Positions 1-8,451 of a stretch of DNA of 63,669 bases are shown one piece after another. Both the position numbers and the translations under genes were made by a program. The DNA is from an uncultured Flavobacteriales bacterium (GTDB lineage Bacteria; Bacteroidota; Bacteroidia; Flavobacteriales; Weeksellaceae). Each line of letters opens with the position of its first letter. Within the stretch, counting starts at the first letter, position 1. The notes beneath the pieces are model-generated. The model had not been told where the DNA came from. It worked only from the letters and a program-made list of their open reading frames with translations, and did no database searches. Location: NCBI GenBank assembly GCA_937973555.1, contig CALJKL010000014.1, positions 1 through 63,669 of the forward strand. The letters are read 5' to 3'.

Positions 1-45
1 CTCCTGCGCTTCCCCTCACCAACAGTTTCCCGTCGTTTGGGAGTG

Positions 46-76
46 CAAAGGTAAGGACTTTATTCTTATTTCCAAA
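46..76 (-). promoter_or_regulatory. Bacteroidota-type promoter firing out of the left end
   Basis: On the minus strand TACCTTTG lies at 46-53 and TTTG at 73-76, separated by 19 bases. This matches the primary sigma-factor consensus of this phylum (TTTG, about 19 bases, TAnnTTTG). Transcription would start near position 40 and leave the window, so its gene is not visible. The 40 bases downstream are unusually GC-rich for this DNA. Confidence 0.6.
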
Positions 77-179
77 TTATATGCAAAGTTTTTTCGGGGT
101 AATATTGTAAGATGCTGAAAATAAGCTTGAAAAATTTTCAATGTTTTTTCTCCTTGAAAAGATGTTTGTATAGTTGATT

Positions 180-290
180 TGAAAATAGCCCCGATTGAGC
201 GGTATGTTTGAGCTCTTTTTTCTTTTAAAAAGAAAAAAAGCGAGTAGCGAAAGCGGGAAATAGCTTCTAAAAAAAGAAGACTAAAAAAGG
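180..290. other. Gene-free structured or repeat-like intergenic segment
   Basis: Positions 1-293 hold no credible gene. Within it, 215-240 is a pyrimidine tract facing its purine complement (about 12-bp arms), flanked by GC-richer blocks (187-203 and 241-262). The T-run that follows on the minus strand could end transcription from the genes to the right. The flanking blocks resemble intergenic sequence I associate with flavobacterial genomes, but I cannot verify a repeat from one window. Confidence 0.3.
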
Positions 291-293
291 CTT

Positions 294-968
294 CTAATTT
301 TCTTTATAAATACTAAGTAAAAACTGGGCAAATGATTTTTCGAGCTTAATAAAATCTCCAGTTTTGAATCTGATGCCTGGATTGGCTGGCGAATTAGCTG
401 TTATCTTTTTCCCTGAAATCTGAAAATATTGATCGGGCTGCCCCTCTTTATATTGTAACTTGATTCTAGATCCTAAAAATTTTCCTACAGATATATCGGT
501 GATGTTTTTTTCAATCAAATTGTATTTGATATATGACCTTGGTTCTAATTTTTTGTACTGATTATTAATTCTTATTTGAATTTCATTATCTGAACTGATG
601 AGATATACACAATTTTCTTCTTTGGGTATTTTGGCGGCCTCTATATAATATAGATAGATTTCATAATGGCTCGGATTAAAAGTAGAAACTCCATCAATAT
701 TCTCTGGTGTCCTAAGGATATAGGTATTACTGCCAATAGATTTAGCTTTTTTATATATTTCTGAAAATATTTCTACATCATAAGTTGAATAGCCTGACAC
801 CTCTATTTTCCCCAAATATTGTGCAGTAGAATCTGGCCGCTTCTGAAGTGCGTATAAAAACTTATCTTTATTGTCGTTAGTAGCTTTGATTTCTGTCAAG
901 AAAATATTTTGTGAAAAACAAAATCCGCTGAACAAGATTATATATAGATGTGAAATTTTTTTGATCAT
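294..968 (-). CDS. Secreted protein of unknown function
   Basis: I do not recognise a family. The 224-residue product starts with a signal peptide (MIKKISHLYIILFSGFCFSQ, residues 1-20) of the sort that ends in FSQ in Flavobacteriia, so it is probably exported to the periplasm or outer membrane. The rest is soluble, rich in Lys, Ile and Tyr, with beta-type patterning and one Cys. A longer frame starting at 1004 would overlap rfbD by 32 bases; the internal ATG at 966-968 puts the signal peptide at the N-terminus and leaves a 4-base gap to rfbD, so I prefer it. It is last in the leftward thioesterase-rfbC-rfbD run, but nothing shows a sugar-related role. Confidence 0.6.
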   Translation of the reverse strand: MIKKISHLYIILFSGFCFSQNIFLTEIKATNDNKDKFLYALQKRPDSTAQYLGKIEVSGYSTYDVEIFSEIYKKAKSIGSNTYILRTPENIDGVSTFNPSHYEIYLYYIEAAKIPKEENCVYLISSDNEIQIRINNQYKKLEPRSYIKYNLIEKNITDISVGKFLGSRIKLQYKEGQPDQYFQISGKKITANSPANPGIRFKTGDFIKLEKSFAQFLLSIYKEN

Positions 969-972
969 AATT

Positions 973-1830
973 TTATGCCTGTAAAAGTTGAATGGTTTTC
1001 GCAAGGCTATCTTCCCAAGGTTTGATTTTGATGGGGTAGCTTTTTATAATTTTATCCAACGCCAAGGTGCTGTTTTGTGGTCTTTTGGCCGGTGTAGGAT
1101 ATTGAGATGTTTCGATAGCATTTAATTTTATCTTGGAACCTGAAAGCTCAGCAATTTTTTGAGCAAAATCATACCATGAAGTTTTCCCTTGGTTGGAGAA
1201 ATTAAAAATACCAGGCGTCCTACTTTCTATTTTCACAATTTCCATGATGGCTTCGGCCAAATCATTGGCATTGGTAGGCTGGCCAAACTGGTCTGCTACA
1301 ATATTCAATTCATCTTTTGTGGCAAATAATTGTAACATGGTTTTTACAAAATTTTTGCCAAATTCTGAATAGACCCAAGATGTTCTTACAATAACTGCAC
1401 AAGGATTAGCATCGAGCACCAATTCTTCTCCTGATAATTTTGAGGCACCATAAACTCCCATTGGGTTCGGGAAATCTTCTTCCGTGTATTCTAAATTGTT
1501 TTCCCCATCAAACACATAATCTGTGGAAACATGGATGAATTGCGAATTGTATTCCGCGCAAGCTTCTGCCAGGTTTTCTGCTCCATCTGCATTCACCAAA
1601 AAAGCTTTTTCAACTTCCGTTTCAGCCAAATCTACTGCAGTATAAGCGGCAGTATTGATACAAAAATCTGGCTCTTGCTGCCAAAAGAAATCTAAAACAG
1701 CTTCTTTATCCGTAATATCTAATGTTTTGGAATCGGCAAAGATAAATTCGAACTGCTCTAAATTTTTTGCCAATTTTTGAAGACATTGTCCCAACTGACC
1801 GTTTGCACCGGTAACCAAAATTTTTTTCAT
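973..1830 (-). CDS. rfbD: dTDP-4-dehydrorhamnose reductase
   Basis: Cytosolic NAD(P)H-dependent reductase that makes dTDP-L-rhamnose, the last step of rhamnose donor synthesis for surface polysaccharides. The 285-residue length is typical. The Rossmann motif GANGQLGQ is at residues 8-15, STDYVF at about 102-107, and the short-chain dehydrogenase catalytic pair Tyr127/Lys131 lies in YGASK. The gene begins one base after the rfbC stop, so both are translated from one message. rfbA and rfbB, which supply the substrate, are not in this window and must lie elsewhere. It probably feeds the polysaccharide locus at 8452-15058 or LPS synthesis. Confidence 0.95.
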   Translation of the reverse strand: MKKILVTGANGQLGQCLQKLAKNLEQFEFIFADSKTLDITDKEAVLDFFWQQEPDFCINTAAYTAVDLAETEVEKAFLVNADGAENLAEACAEYNSQFIHVSTDYVFDGENNLEYTEEDFPNPMGVYGASKLSGEELVLDANPCAVIVRTSWVYSEFGKNFVKTMLQLFATKDELNIVADQFGQPTNANDLAEAIMEIVKIESRTPGIFNFSNQGKTSWYDFAQKIAELSGSKIKLNAIETSQYPTPAKRPQNSTLALDKIIKSYPIKIKPWEDSLAKTIQLLQA

Positions 1831-1831
1831 G

Positions 1832-2386
1832 CTACAATATAATTTCAGGAAGTTCTAAAAACGAAATGGCTTCTTGGTCTTTTTCGGAAATCAATTGTTT
1901 TTCCGTTGGAATCCCCCAGTCTATCTGAAGGGTTTTATCTAAAGGATTGATGCCACTTTCTGAATCTTTGTTGTAAAAATCATCACATTTGTATCCCACC
2001 AATGCTGTCTCCGAAAGAACAGAATATCCATGAAGGAAACCTTTAGGAACAAAAAGCTGATATCTGTTTTCTTCTGTAAGTTCTATTGCGAAAGATTTAC
2101 CAAAAGTGGGGGAATTTTTTCTGACATCTACCGCCACATCCATTATCCTGCCTTGAACACAATATACCAATTTGGCCTGTGAATAAGGTGGCAACTGCAT
2201 ATGAAGGCCTCTAATAGCGCCATAGTTGGAAAATGCTAAATTATCCTGAACAAAATCTGTTTTTAAACCCGTTAATTTCTCGAAAGTAATCTTGTTATAA
2301 TTTTCGAAAAAGAAGCCTCTGGTGTCATTCCAAATTTTAGGTTTAAGTATATAACAATCTTTAAGTGGAGTTTCTTCTATCTGCAT
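1832..2386 (-). CDS. rfbC: dTDP-4-dehydrorhamnose 3,5-epimerase
   Basis: Cupin-fold epimerase converting dTDP-4-keto-6-deoxyglucose to dTDP-4-keto-L-rhamnose, the step before RfbD. The 184-residue length matches the family. Visible signatures are the substrate-loop DTRGFFFENYN (21-31), the catalytic His62 in RGLHMQ, and the GYKCDDFYN segment (131-139) carrying the conserved Tyr. It sits one base from rfbD and one base from the thioesterase gene upstream, so the run is probably one operon. No oddity is seen in sequence or length. Confidence 0.95.
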   Translation of the reverse strand: MQIEETPLKDCYILKPKIWNDTRGFFFENYNKITFEKLTGLKTDFVQDNLAFSNYGAIRGLHMQLPPYSQAKLVYCVQGRIMDVAVDVRKNSPTFGKSFAIELTEENRYQLFVPKGFLHGYSVLSETALVGYKCDDFYNKDSESGINPLDKTLQIDWGIPTEKQLISEKDQEAISFLELPEIIL

Positions 2387-2387
2387 A

Positions 2388-2870
2388 CTATATGTTTTTG
2401 TTCTGTGATCTTAAATAAGCGACTCTATCTTTAAAATCCTTTTGTGGAATTTCTATTAAGAATTTTTCAAAAAGATCTTGAAAATGAGCTGGCAATACAT
2501 CTGTTTTTCTTGTTTTTAGATTAAAGAAAATAACAGTGGTCCAAAGCACTGCATTTACCAAACCCGTTTGAGGATTTTTCATGATAATTTCTACAGTAGA
2601 CGTTCTAGAGCCTATTTCAATAATTTTACTGGTAATTTCTACCACCTCATTATATCTTATTTCTTTAAGATAGGCAATTTCGTTTTGGATGGTAACCCAA
2701 GTAGAACCCGTCTGTCTTATGACATCCTGATAGGTAAATCCATAATTATCTTCTACATGATCTTCTCTTGCGTTAAGCATATAATCTAAATATTTAGAAT
2801 TATTAAGATGCCCAATAGGATCACAATCAATGAATCTTATTTTTACCTGAGACTTTGTTTCTATTGCCAT
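2388..2870 (-). CDS. Acyl-CoA thioesterase, 4HBT hotdog family
   Basis: Single hotdog-fold protein of 160 residues, the usual size for YbgC/FadM-like thioesterases, which hydrolyse acyl-CoA thioesters in the cytosol. The motif RFIDCDPIGHLNNSKYLDYM (residues 12-31) contains the Asp and the GHLNN turn typical of the 4HBT family. It is the first gene of the leftward run that continues into rfbC and rfbD, with only one base between stop and start. A minus-strand TACTTTTG box at 2885-2892 lies about 15 bases before the start codon, giving a very short leader. The substrate is not deducible; the link with rhamnose genes may be only positional. Confidence 0.85.
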   Translation of the reverse strand: MAIETKSQVKIRFIDCDPIGHLNNSKYLDYMLNAREDHVEDNYGFTYQDVIRQTGSTWVTIQNEIAYLKEIRYNEVVEITSKIIEIGSRTSTVEIIMKNPQTGLVNAVLWTTVIFFNLKTRKTDVLPAHFQDLFEKFLIEIPQKDFKDRVAYLRSQNKNI

Positions 2871-2884
2871 GAAATAAATTTATA

Positions 2885-2892
2885 CAAAAGTA
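2885..2892 (-). promoter_or_regulatory. Candidate -7 box for thioesterase-rfbC-rfbD
   Basis: TACTTTTG matches TAnnTTTG. No TTTG is found about 19 bases upstream because that stretch is taken by the ompH terminator hairpin. The implied leader is under ten bases. Confidence 0.4.
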
Positions 2893-2896
2893 AATA

Positions 2897-2925
2897 AAAA
2901 AACCACCTCTGGAAAAAGGTGGTTT
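2897..2925 (-). terminator. Rho-independent terminator after ompH
   Basis: Stem AAACCACCT / AGGTGGTTT (right arm about 2917-2925, left arm 2900-2908) with an eight-base loop; on the minus strand it is followed by a T-run. It lies 19 bases past the stop of the last ompH gene and ends the DUF6089-uppS-bamA-ompH operon. Confidence 0.8.
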
Positions 2926-2943
2926 CTGATATTATTAAAAAAA

Positions 2944-3444
2944 TTACATTCCTAATTCTTTTTTCACTGCAGATGTAGCATCTGGGCCAGATTTATAGAT
3001 TAATCCTGAAGTTGCAGAATCAAAAACAAAATCCCAACCGTTTGCTTTAGCGGCTCTAGTAATAGCATCATTCAATCTTTTTTCGATTGGGCCATAAGCT
3101 GCATCAGATTTTTCTGATAAATCTTTTTGAGCTGCCTGAGACATTTGCTGAATATTCTGTTGAGTCTTTCCTAATTCTGCTTCTTTAGCCTGTTTTTGCT
3201 GTGGAGTTAATTTAGCAGCACCTTCTTGATATTTTTGAACTTCTGCTTGGAAAGCAGTAGCCAATTTTTCTAATTCAGCTTGTTTAGCTGTAGAAAACGC
3301 TTTAAGTTGTTCGTCTGCTTTTATTTTTTCGGGCATCATATTAAGGATTGCAGTTACATCTACTGTTGCCATTTTCTGTGCCTTTGCAACTCCGAACGAC
3401 ATCACTATCATCACTGCTGCAAATAATACGCTTAATTTTTTCAT
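2944..3444 (-). CDS. OmpH/Skp-family periplasmic chaperone
   Basis: Skp-like chaperone that holds unfolded outer-membrane proteins on their way to the BAM complex. The 166-residue product has a signal peptide ending AKA at about residue 22, then the OmpH start MATVDVTAILNMMPE, and a long Ala/Gln/Lys-rich coiled-coil (about 45-125) that forms the tentacles in this family. It is the second of two tandem ompH paralogues directly downstream of bamA, an arrangement standard in Flavobacteriia. It is last in the operon, just before the terminator at 2897-2925. I avoid the symbol skp because the paralogues cannot be told apart by sequence alone. Confidence 0.92.
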   Translation of the reverse strand: MKKLSVLFAAVMIVMSFGVAKAQKMATVDVTAILNMMPEKIKADEQLKAFSTAKQAELEKLATAFQAEVQKYQEGAAKLTPQQKQAKEAELGKTQQNIQQMSQAAQKDLSEKSDAAYGPIEKRLNDAITRAAKANGWDFVFDSATSGLIYKSGPDATSAVKKELGM

Positions 3445-3479
3445 GTTTTTCTAAAAATTTAGTTGTTTATTATGTTATT

Positions 3480-4049
3480 TTATTTAATTCCAGTCCTTGT
3501 TTCTTTATTTTGAATTTTCTTGATTTCGTCTTTACTGCCTTTTAGCAGCTCCAATACTTTGTCGGTATAATCATATTTCTTGTCGAGAAAAACAACATTT
3601 AAATTATTACTTTTATCAAGAACTATACCCAAAGTATTTTTCTCCGTTACTGATTTGATAGCATTCCAAATTTGATCCTGAAAAGGCTTTGCCAAATTGG
3701 CTCTAAATTTATTAATTTCTCCGTCACCACTGAACTTTTCTTCAATAAATTTTTTAATATTCTTATCTAGCTCCTTTACTTCTGTTTCTCTTTGCTTTAA
3801 TTGATCTCCAAACAAAAGCACTCTTTCGTTTTCTAAGGATGTTTTTTTGGCATCATATTCACTCTGCATTTTTTGCAATTCTACTTCCCAAGCTTTGATC
3901 TGATTGTCTAATCTAGCTTGTGCTTCAGTATATTGCGGCATCTTACTCAAAATATAGTTGGTATCTACTACCCCTATTTTTTGTGCAAATGTAAATGAAT
4001 TAACACATACAAAAAGCAAAACTGAAAATAAAATTTTAAAAAATTTCAT
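3480..4049 (-). CDS. OmpH/Skp-family periplasmic chaperone (paralogue)
   Basis: Same family as the neighbour at 2944-3444: signal peptide (about residues 1-23, ending FAQ), then IGVVDTNYILSKMPQ, and a charged coiled-coil to about residue 150. I take the ATG at 4047-4049 (189 residues) because it opens the signal peptide; an upstream ATG at 4097 would overlap bamA and push the signal peptide inside. The gene lies 11 bases after the bamA stop, so expression with bamA is expected. The C-terminal tail, after residue 160, is Lys-rich and lacks known motifs. Confidence 0.9.
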   Translation of the reverse strand: MKFFKILFSVLLFVCVNSFTFAQKIGVVDTNYILSKMPQYTEAQARLDNQIKAWEVELQKMQSEYDAKKTSLENERVLLFGDQLKQRETEVKELDKNIKKFIEEKFSGDGEINKFRANLAKPFQDQIWNAIKSVTEKNTLGIVLDKSNNLNVVFLDKKYDYTDKVLELLKGSKDEIKKIQNKETRTGIK

Positions 4050-4060
4050 CTTAATAACTG

Positions 4061-6577
4061 TTATAATGATTGATTCATCAAGAAATGGGTTTGCCATCCT
4101 GAAGGTTGTGTACCTCCTAAATATTTATCAACACCATATGCAAAATCAAAGCCAATCAATCCAAATGCTCCCATATATACTCTTATACCCACACCGAATG
4201 ATCTTTTTAGCTGAAACGGATTGAATGAAGAATAGGTATTCCAAGTATTACCTGCTTCAGCAAAAGTTAATGCATAAATCTTGGCTGTTTGGTTCATAGA
4301 AATAGGATATCTTAGCTCCGCAGAATATCTGCTGTAAATAGTACCTCCTCCATATGGGGTAATATCCGTAGATGTACCGCCTTGTGTAGAAGCATTTTCA
4401 TAACCTCTTAATGGAATTAATTCTCTACCATCAAATCTACCACCAAATAAACCTGTACCACCCAAATAGAATCTTTCAAAAGGTGGTGGACCTAACTGTT
4501 TATTATAACCATCCATGAATCCCATTTCTGCTGTGCTTCTCAAAACTAATTTACCAATTACTTCATTATAAGTATCGGCCTTCATTTTTATTTTAAAAAA
4601 CTCCATCCATCTATACTTATCTGCCACAGACATGGTAGAATAATCCTTATGTTGGAATAATGAATATGGTGGTGTAAACTTAACTGACAATTCAACATTA
4701 GAACCCAAAGTTGGGAAAATAGGATCATATCCCGCAGAATTTCTACTTAGCCCCACATTAAAACTGAAGTTATTGGCTGTACCATTGTTTACAGTAGTAG
4801 AACCAAACTGGAATGGGTAATTATTGAAATTATAGCTTTGGAAGGAAATCCCCGTGTATAATGAAAAATAATTATCTGGCCAGGTTAATTGTCTGTTTAA
4901 CCCTGCACTTGCAGAGAATATGTTTAGTTTTTGGCTAGCCCCATATGCATCTGTATAGTTTACCAAAGATTTGTTTAAGCTTACAGATAAAGCGGTAGGT
5001 CTTGTCCCAAACAACCATGGTTCTGTGAAAGCTACGCTAAAATTCTTAAAATAAAGCCCAGCCTGAGCCTGAACAGATAGCATCTGGCCATCTCCTTGTG
5101 GAATAGGTTTGAAATCTTTTAATTTTAAAAAGTTTCTTAATGAAAAGTTATTAAAGGTAAGCCCAAGGGTACCAATAAAAGAGTTACCACCATAGCCCGC
5201 CTGTAACTGAACCTGTGAAGAACCTTTTTCCACCAATGTCCAATGAATATCAACCGTATTTTCTTGAGGATTTTGTTGAATATCTTGCCCTACTTGTTGT
5301 GGATCAAAAAATTGCATTCCTGCTAAATCAAAAAACGTTCTTTTTATTTCTAATTTAGAAAAAAGATCCCCTGGTTTTGTTCTCAGTGAACGAAGGATTA
5401 CATGGTCATGGGTAGTTGTGTTTCCAGACCAAGTGACTCTGTTCCAACTCGCTTTTTCTCCTTCTTTAATTCTAATTTCTACATCTATAGAATCTCCTCT
5501 AACGGCTTTTTCAATAGGAACTACGTTAGAAAAAAGATACCCATTGTTCTGATAAAGTGATTTGATATCCGTATCATCTTCTTTTCCTCCATCTTCTCCT
5601 ACTTTTTTATTGAATCCTACAGCATCATATATTTCTCCTTTTTTGTATCCCAACAATTTTTGTAAAACTTCTGTAGAGTATACCGTGTTACCTATAAATG
5701 AAATATTTCCTAAATAATATTTTTTTCCTTCACTTAATTTTACATTGATATTATACCCTTTTTTACTTCTCCATACAGAATCTGAAATAATTCTGGCATC
5801 TCTGAAACCCAATGAGTTATAATAATTGATAAGGTTTCTTTTGTCTTCATCATATTTTTCTTTTAAGAACTTTGAAGGCTTTAGAACCCCTTTAATGCCA
5901 AATCTTTTTTGCTTGGTTTCTTTAAATCCTTTTTTTCTGAGTTTGGCATCAGAAATCAATTCATTTCCTTCAAATTCTATTTTGGCAATTTTCACCCTTT
6001 TACCTTTATCCAGCTCAATAGTCCAATCTATAAGGTTAGGGTCATTGGCATTTACCTTATCTTTTATGGTGATGTTGGCATCTGCAAACCCTTTCTTAAT
6101 ATAATCCTGAGGGATTTTTGTTTTAAGTGTAGATATTAGGTTATTGGTAATTTTGGTGCCTGGCTTAAGGTTATTGTCTTTAATGAGTTTTTCGTTTTTA
6201 GATTTTGAAACCCCTTTTCCTACAAATTTTATCTCCCCTAATTCTAATAAATCTTGCAGGTGGAATTTTAGAACTACATTTTGCCCATCTATATCTTCTA
6301 CATATACCTCTACTTCAGAAAAAGAATCTGTTTCCCATAATTTTTTAATAGCACTACTAATCTTTTGCCCAGGAATATCTACTGCTTCTCCTTTGCTCAA
6401 TCCGGTAAATCTGAGAATTTGAGCCGGAGAATATTTTTTCACTCCATCTACAACAATATCTTTTAGAAAATATGTAGGCTGCTGCGCCTGTGCAGTTTCT
6501 TGTTGATTGGGAGTTACTTGTGCAACAACATTAAGTGATGCAAAAAAAACAAAAATTGGGATTAAAAAATATCTCAT
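4061..6577 (-). CDS. bamA: Outer membrane protein assembly factor BamA
   Basis: Essential Omp85 protein that inserts beta-barrels into the outer membrane. The 838 residues comprise a signal peptide (1-20, ending VVAQ), five POTRA-type repeats to about residue 440, and a 16-strand barrel. The barrel region has the loop motif GGRFDGRELIPLRGY (about 705-720), the Bacteroidota form of the VRGF/IRGY family signature. Genes before and after (uppS, two ompH) match the usual flavobacterial order. An oddity is the C-terminus, MNQSL, ending in Leu where BamA proteins usually end in an aromatic residue. The stop is clear, so this is not a sequencing truncation seen in the window. Confidence 0.95.
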   Translation of the reverse strand: MRYFLIPIFVFFASLNVVAQVTPNQQETAQAQQPTYFLKDIVVDGVKKYSPAQILRFTGLSKGEAVDIPGQKISSAIKKLWETDSFSEVEVYVEDIDGQNVVLKFHLQDLLELGEIKFVGKGVSKSKNEKLIKDNNLKPGTKITNNLISTLKTKIPQDYIKKGFADANITIKDKVNANDPNLIDWTIELDKGKRVKIAKIEFEGNELISDAKLRKKGFKETKQKRFGIKGVLKPSKFLKEKYDEDKRNLINYYNSLGFRDARIISDSVWRSKKGYNINVKLSEGKKYYLGNISFIGNTVYSTEVLQKLLGYKKGEIYDAVGFNKKVGEDGGKEDDTDIKSLYQNNGYLFSNVVPIEKAVRGDSIDVEIRIKEGEKASWNRVTWSGNTTTHDHVILRSLRTKPGDLFSKLEIKRTFFDLAGMQFFDPQQVGQDIQQNPQENTVDIHWTLVEKGSSQVQLQAGYGGNSFIGTLGLTFNNFSLRNFLKLKDFKPIPQGDGQMLSVQAQAGLYFKNFSVAFTEPWLFGTRPTALSVSLNKSLVNYTDAYGASQKLNIFSASAGLNRQLTWPDNYFSLYTGISFQSYNFNNYPFQFGSTTVNNGTANNFSFNVGLSRNSAGYDPIFPTLGSNVELSVKFTPPYSLFQHKDYSTMSVADKYRWMEFFKIKMKADTYNEVIGKLVLRSTAEMGFMDGYNKQLGPPPFERFYLGGTGLFGGRFDGRELIPLRGYENASTQGGTSTDITPYGGGTIYSRYSAELRYPISMNQTAKIYALTFAEAGNTWNTYSSFNPFQLKRSFGVGIRVYMGAFGLIGFDFAYGVDKYLGGTQPSGWQTHFLMNQSL

Positions 6578-6603
6578 TGTTTATATTATTCTGTGTGTAA
6601 TTT

Positions 6604-7353
6604 TTAATTTATTATCTGTTCGCTGGTTTTACCAAACCTTCTTTCTTTATTCTGAAAATCAAAAATGCATTTATAGAAGTCTTCTTCAGTAAAGTCTGGC
6701 CAAAATATATCTAGAAACTGTAGTTCTGCATAGGCTATTTGCCATAATAGAAAGTTACTGATCCTTATTTCGCCGCTTGTTCTTATCAGAAGGTCTACAG
6801 GTGGCATATTTTTAGTATACAGGTAGCTTTCAAATATGCTTTCATTTATTGTTTCAATATCTATTTTATTTTCTTTCACCTCTTGTGCTATCTTTTTTAC
6901 TGCATTTAAAATCTCTGCATGAGAACCATAGCTTAAGGCCAAAACAAGATTCACATCTTTATTATCTTTGGTATATTCTACTATGTTAAGCAACTGTTCT
7001 TTAACAAAATCTGGCAGCTTTTCTATTTCACCAATAATATGCACCCTTACTCCTTTTGTAAAAAGTTCATCGGTTTCTTTTATTATGGTCTCCGCAAGCA
7101 GACTCATCAGGGCGTTTACTTCATCTATAGGTCTTGTCCAGTTTTCTGTAGAGAAAGTATACAGTGTTAAAAACTCTATTCCTGATTTACTGCATCCTGA
7201 TATAGCATTTCTAACAGCACTTAAGGCACTTTTGTGGCCATATGTTCTTTCTTCACCGCGTGTTTTAGCCCACCTTCCATTACCATCCATAATAATGGCA
7301 ACGTGTTTTGGAACGCTATTTTTTTTTATTTCTTCTAATAAATCTGTCTTCAT
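6604..7353 (-). CDS. uppS: Isoprenyl transferase (undecaprenyl diphosphate synthase)
   Basis: Cis-prenyltransferase that makes the C55 lipid carrier for peptidoglycan and surface glycans. The start ATG at 7351-7353 gives 249 residues and lies one base after the stop of the upstream DUF6089 gene; a longer frame from 7383 would overlap it by 29 bases. The family motif HVAIIMDGNGRWAK (17-30) contains catalytic Asp23, and LLIRTSGEIRISNFLLWQ near residue 195 carries the conserved Arg and Ser residues that bind the diphosphate. It is translationally coupled with DUF6089 and precedes bamA by 26 bases. Confidence 0.95.
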   Translation of the reverse strand: MKTDLLEEIKKNSVPKHVAIIMDGNGRWAKTRGEERTYGHKSALSAVRNAISGCSKSGIEFLTLYTFSTENWTRPIDEVNALMSLLAETIIKETDELFTKGVRVHIIGEIEKLPDFVKEQLLNIVEYTKDNKDVNLVLALSYGSHAEILNAVKKIAQEVKENKIDIETINESIFESYLYTKNMPPVDLLIRTSGEIRISNFLLWQIAYAELQFLDIFWPDFTEEDFYKCIFDFQNKERRFGKTSEQIIN

Positions 7354-7354
7354 T

Positions 7355-8251
7355 TTAATCACAATAACATGGTGGTCTACCAAAAGAATAAGAAATGCCT
7401 AAAGAAAGTGTGTTTACCCAATCTTTAGAATTAATGTTGCCAATTGCTGTAGAATTTTTATAATTATCTGCTCTTTTTTGGGCCTCCGTCAGATAGGGAT
7501 CTGTTTGAAGTAAAGATTTTGTGCTGCCTGTCGATGCGGGAATTTCTTTATTGTATGTCAATTTAACATCTGAGCCATCAAGATTGCTGTAATCTATGCC
7601 ATCTGTAAAAGTAGGCCGGAACATGAATTCTCCAAAAATAGCCCAATTATAATTGAACTTATATTTAAGTCCTACTCCAAAAGGTATAGCCATTGAAAAC
7701 TTGTTTTTTTTTGAAGTATAGCTTACAGTAGTATTAAAATCTGTGGAAGAAGTGGGCGCTTGAGCCATACCGCTGGCATTCCTCATGAAATCATTATACA
7801 AGACTGCTTGTTGTGAAGAAAATACAATCCCTGAAAGTCCTCCAAAAATATAGGGGCTCAGCAGACCCTTCTGTTCATTATTTACAGGAAAAAAATTGTA
7901 ATCAAATAGTATTGAAGCTTCATACATGGAATTACCCCCATAATAGCCCCTCTTCACCCTATACAATTCCTGCGCATATTTGTCATTAAACTGAACGTGA
8001 TTGTATCCCAAACTAAATCTAACCGACTGATAAGGATTGAAATTTAAACGATACATGAATGAAGCATAAAAAGGAATTCCGCTGTTTGCGATATCATTGA
8101 AGTTGTATGGAAAAGGATTGATGTAATTGGTCTTACCCACATCACCTACCAAATTACTGGCACCCAGCTGAATACCAACTTCATGTCTTTGTGCATAAAC
8201 AAAAAGATTTCCGATAAAAAGCGCGAAAAATACTATACTTTTTTTCTTCAT
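7355..8251 (-). CDS. DUF6089 outer-membrane beta-barrel protein
   Basis: 298-residue protein with a signal peptide (1-20, ending VYAQ) and an amphipathic beta-strand pattern with repeated aromatic girdles, ending in SLGISYSFGRPPCYCD. The opening RHEVGIQLGASNLVGDVG is the hallmark of the DUF6089 family, which in Flavobacteriia sits just before uppS and bamA. Function is unknown; linkage to bamA hints at envelope biogenesis. In related genomes nadK usually lies upstream; here the upstream neighbour is the Wzc-like gene, so the local order differs. The C-terminal CYC with a preceding PP is unusual for a barrel end, which normally finishes with an aromatic residue. Confidence 0.85.
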   Translation of the reverse strand: MKKKSIVFFALFIGNLFVYAQRHEVGIQLGASNLVGDVGKTNYINPFPYNFNDIANSGIPFYASFMYRLNFNPYQSVRFSLGYNHVQFNDKYAQELYRVKRGYYGGNSMYEASILFDYNFFPVNNEQKGLLSPYIFGGLSGIVFSSQQAVLYNDFMRNASGMAQAPTSSTDFNTTVSYTSKKNKFSMAIPFGVGLKYKFNYNWAIFGEFMFRPTFTDGIDYSNLDGSDVKLTYNKEIPASTGSTKSLLQTDPYLTEAQKRADNYKNSTAIGNINSKDWVNTLSLGISYSFGRPPCYCD

Positions 8252-8294
8252 TATGCCGTTTGTTACTTATAACTTTCAGCTGATTACTAATTTG

Positions 8295-8302
8295 CAAATA
8301 TA
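8295..8302 (-). promoter_or_regulatory. Candidate -7 box for the DUF6089-uppS-bamA operon
   Basis: TATATTTG matches TAnnTTTG and lies 44 bases before the DUF6089 start codon. No clear TTTG partner is seen at the usual distance, so the call is tentative. Confidence 0.4.
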
Positions 8303-8420
8303 AAACATTTTTATATTAGGAATGCTCTTAATATTTAGTTAAATATTCTGTAAAAAGCATAAAAAATTAATAATTTTCGTCATTAAACCTAAATAAAGGA
8401 TAAATATTGTATACATTATA

Positions 8421-8450
8421 AAAAAACCCTCAGTTCAATGAGGGTTTTTT
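8421..8450 (-). terminator. Rho-independent terminator of the polysaccharide operon
   Basis: Perfect 12-bp inverted repeat (AAAAAACCCTCA at 8421-8432, TGAGGGTTTTTT at 8439-8450) around a six-base loop, directly after the stop of the Wzc-like gene. Confidence 0.9.
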
Positions 8451-8451
8451 A

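Noticed and set aside
3348..3545. Plus-strand frame across the ompH genes
   Set aside because: Antisense shadow of the signal-peptide region, no start signal or family match. The same applies to other frames opposite long genes such as 5826-6422, 17454-18559, 25168-25821 and 27086-28030.
6968..7402. Plus-strand 144-codon frame opposite uppS
   Set aside because: Lies fully within uppS and the DUF6089 stop on the other strand; composition mirrors the real gene and no promoter precedes it.
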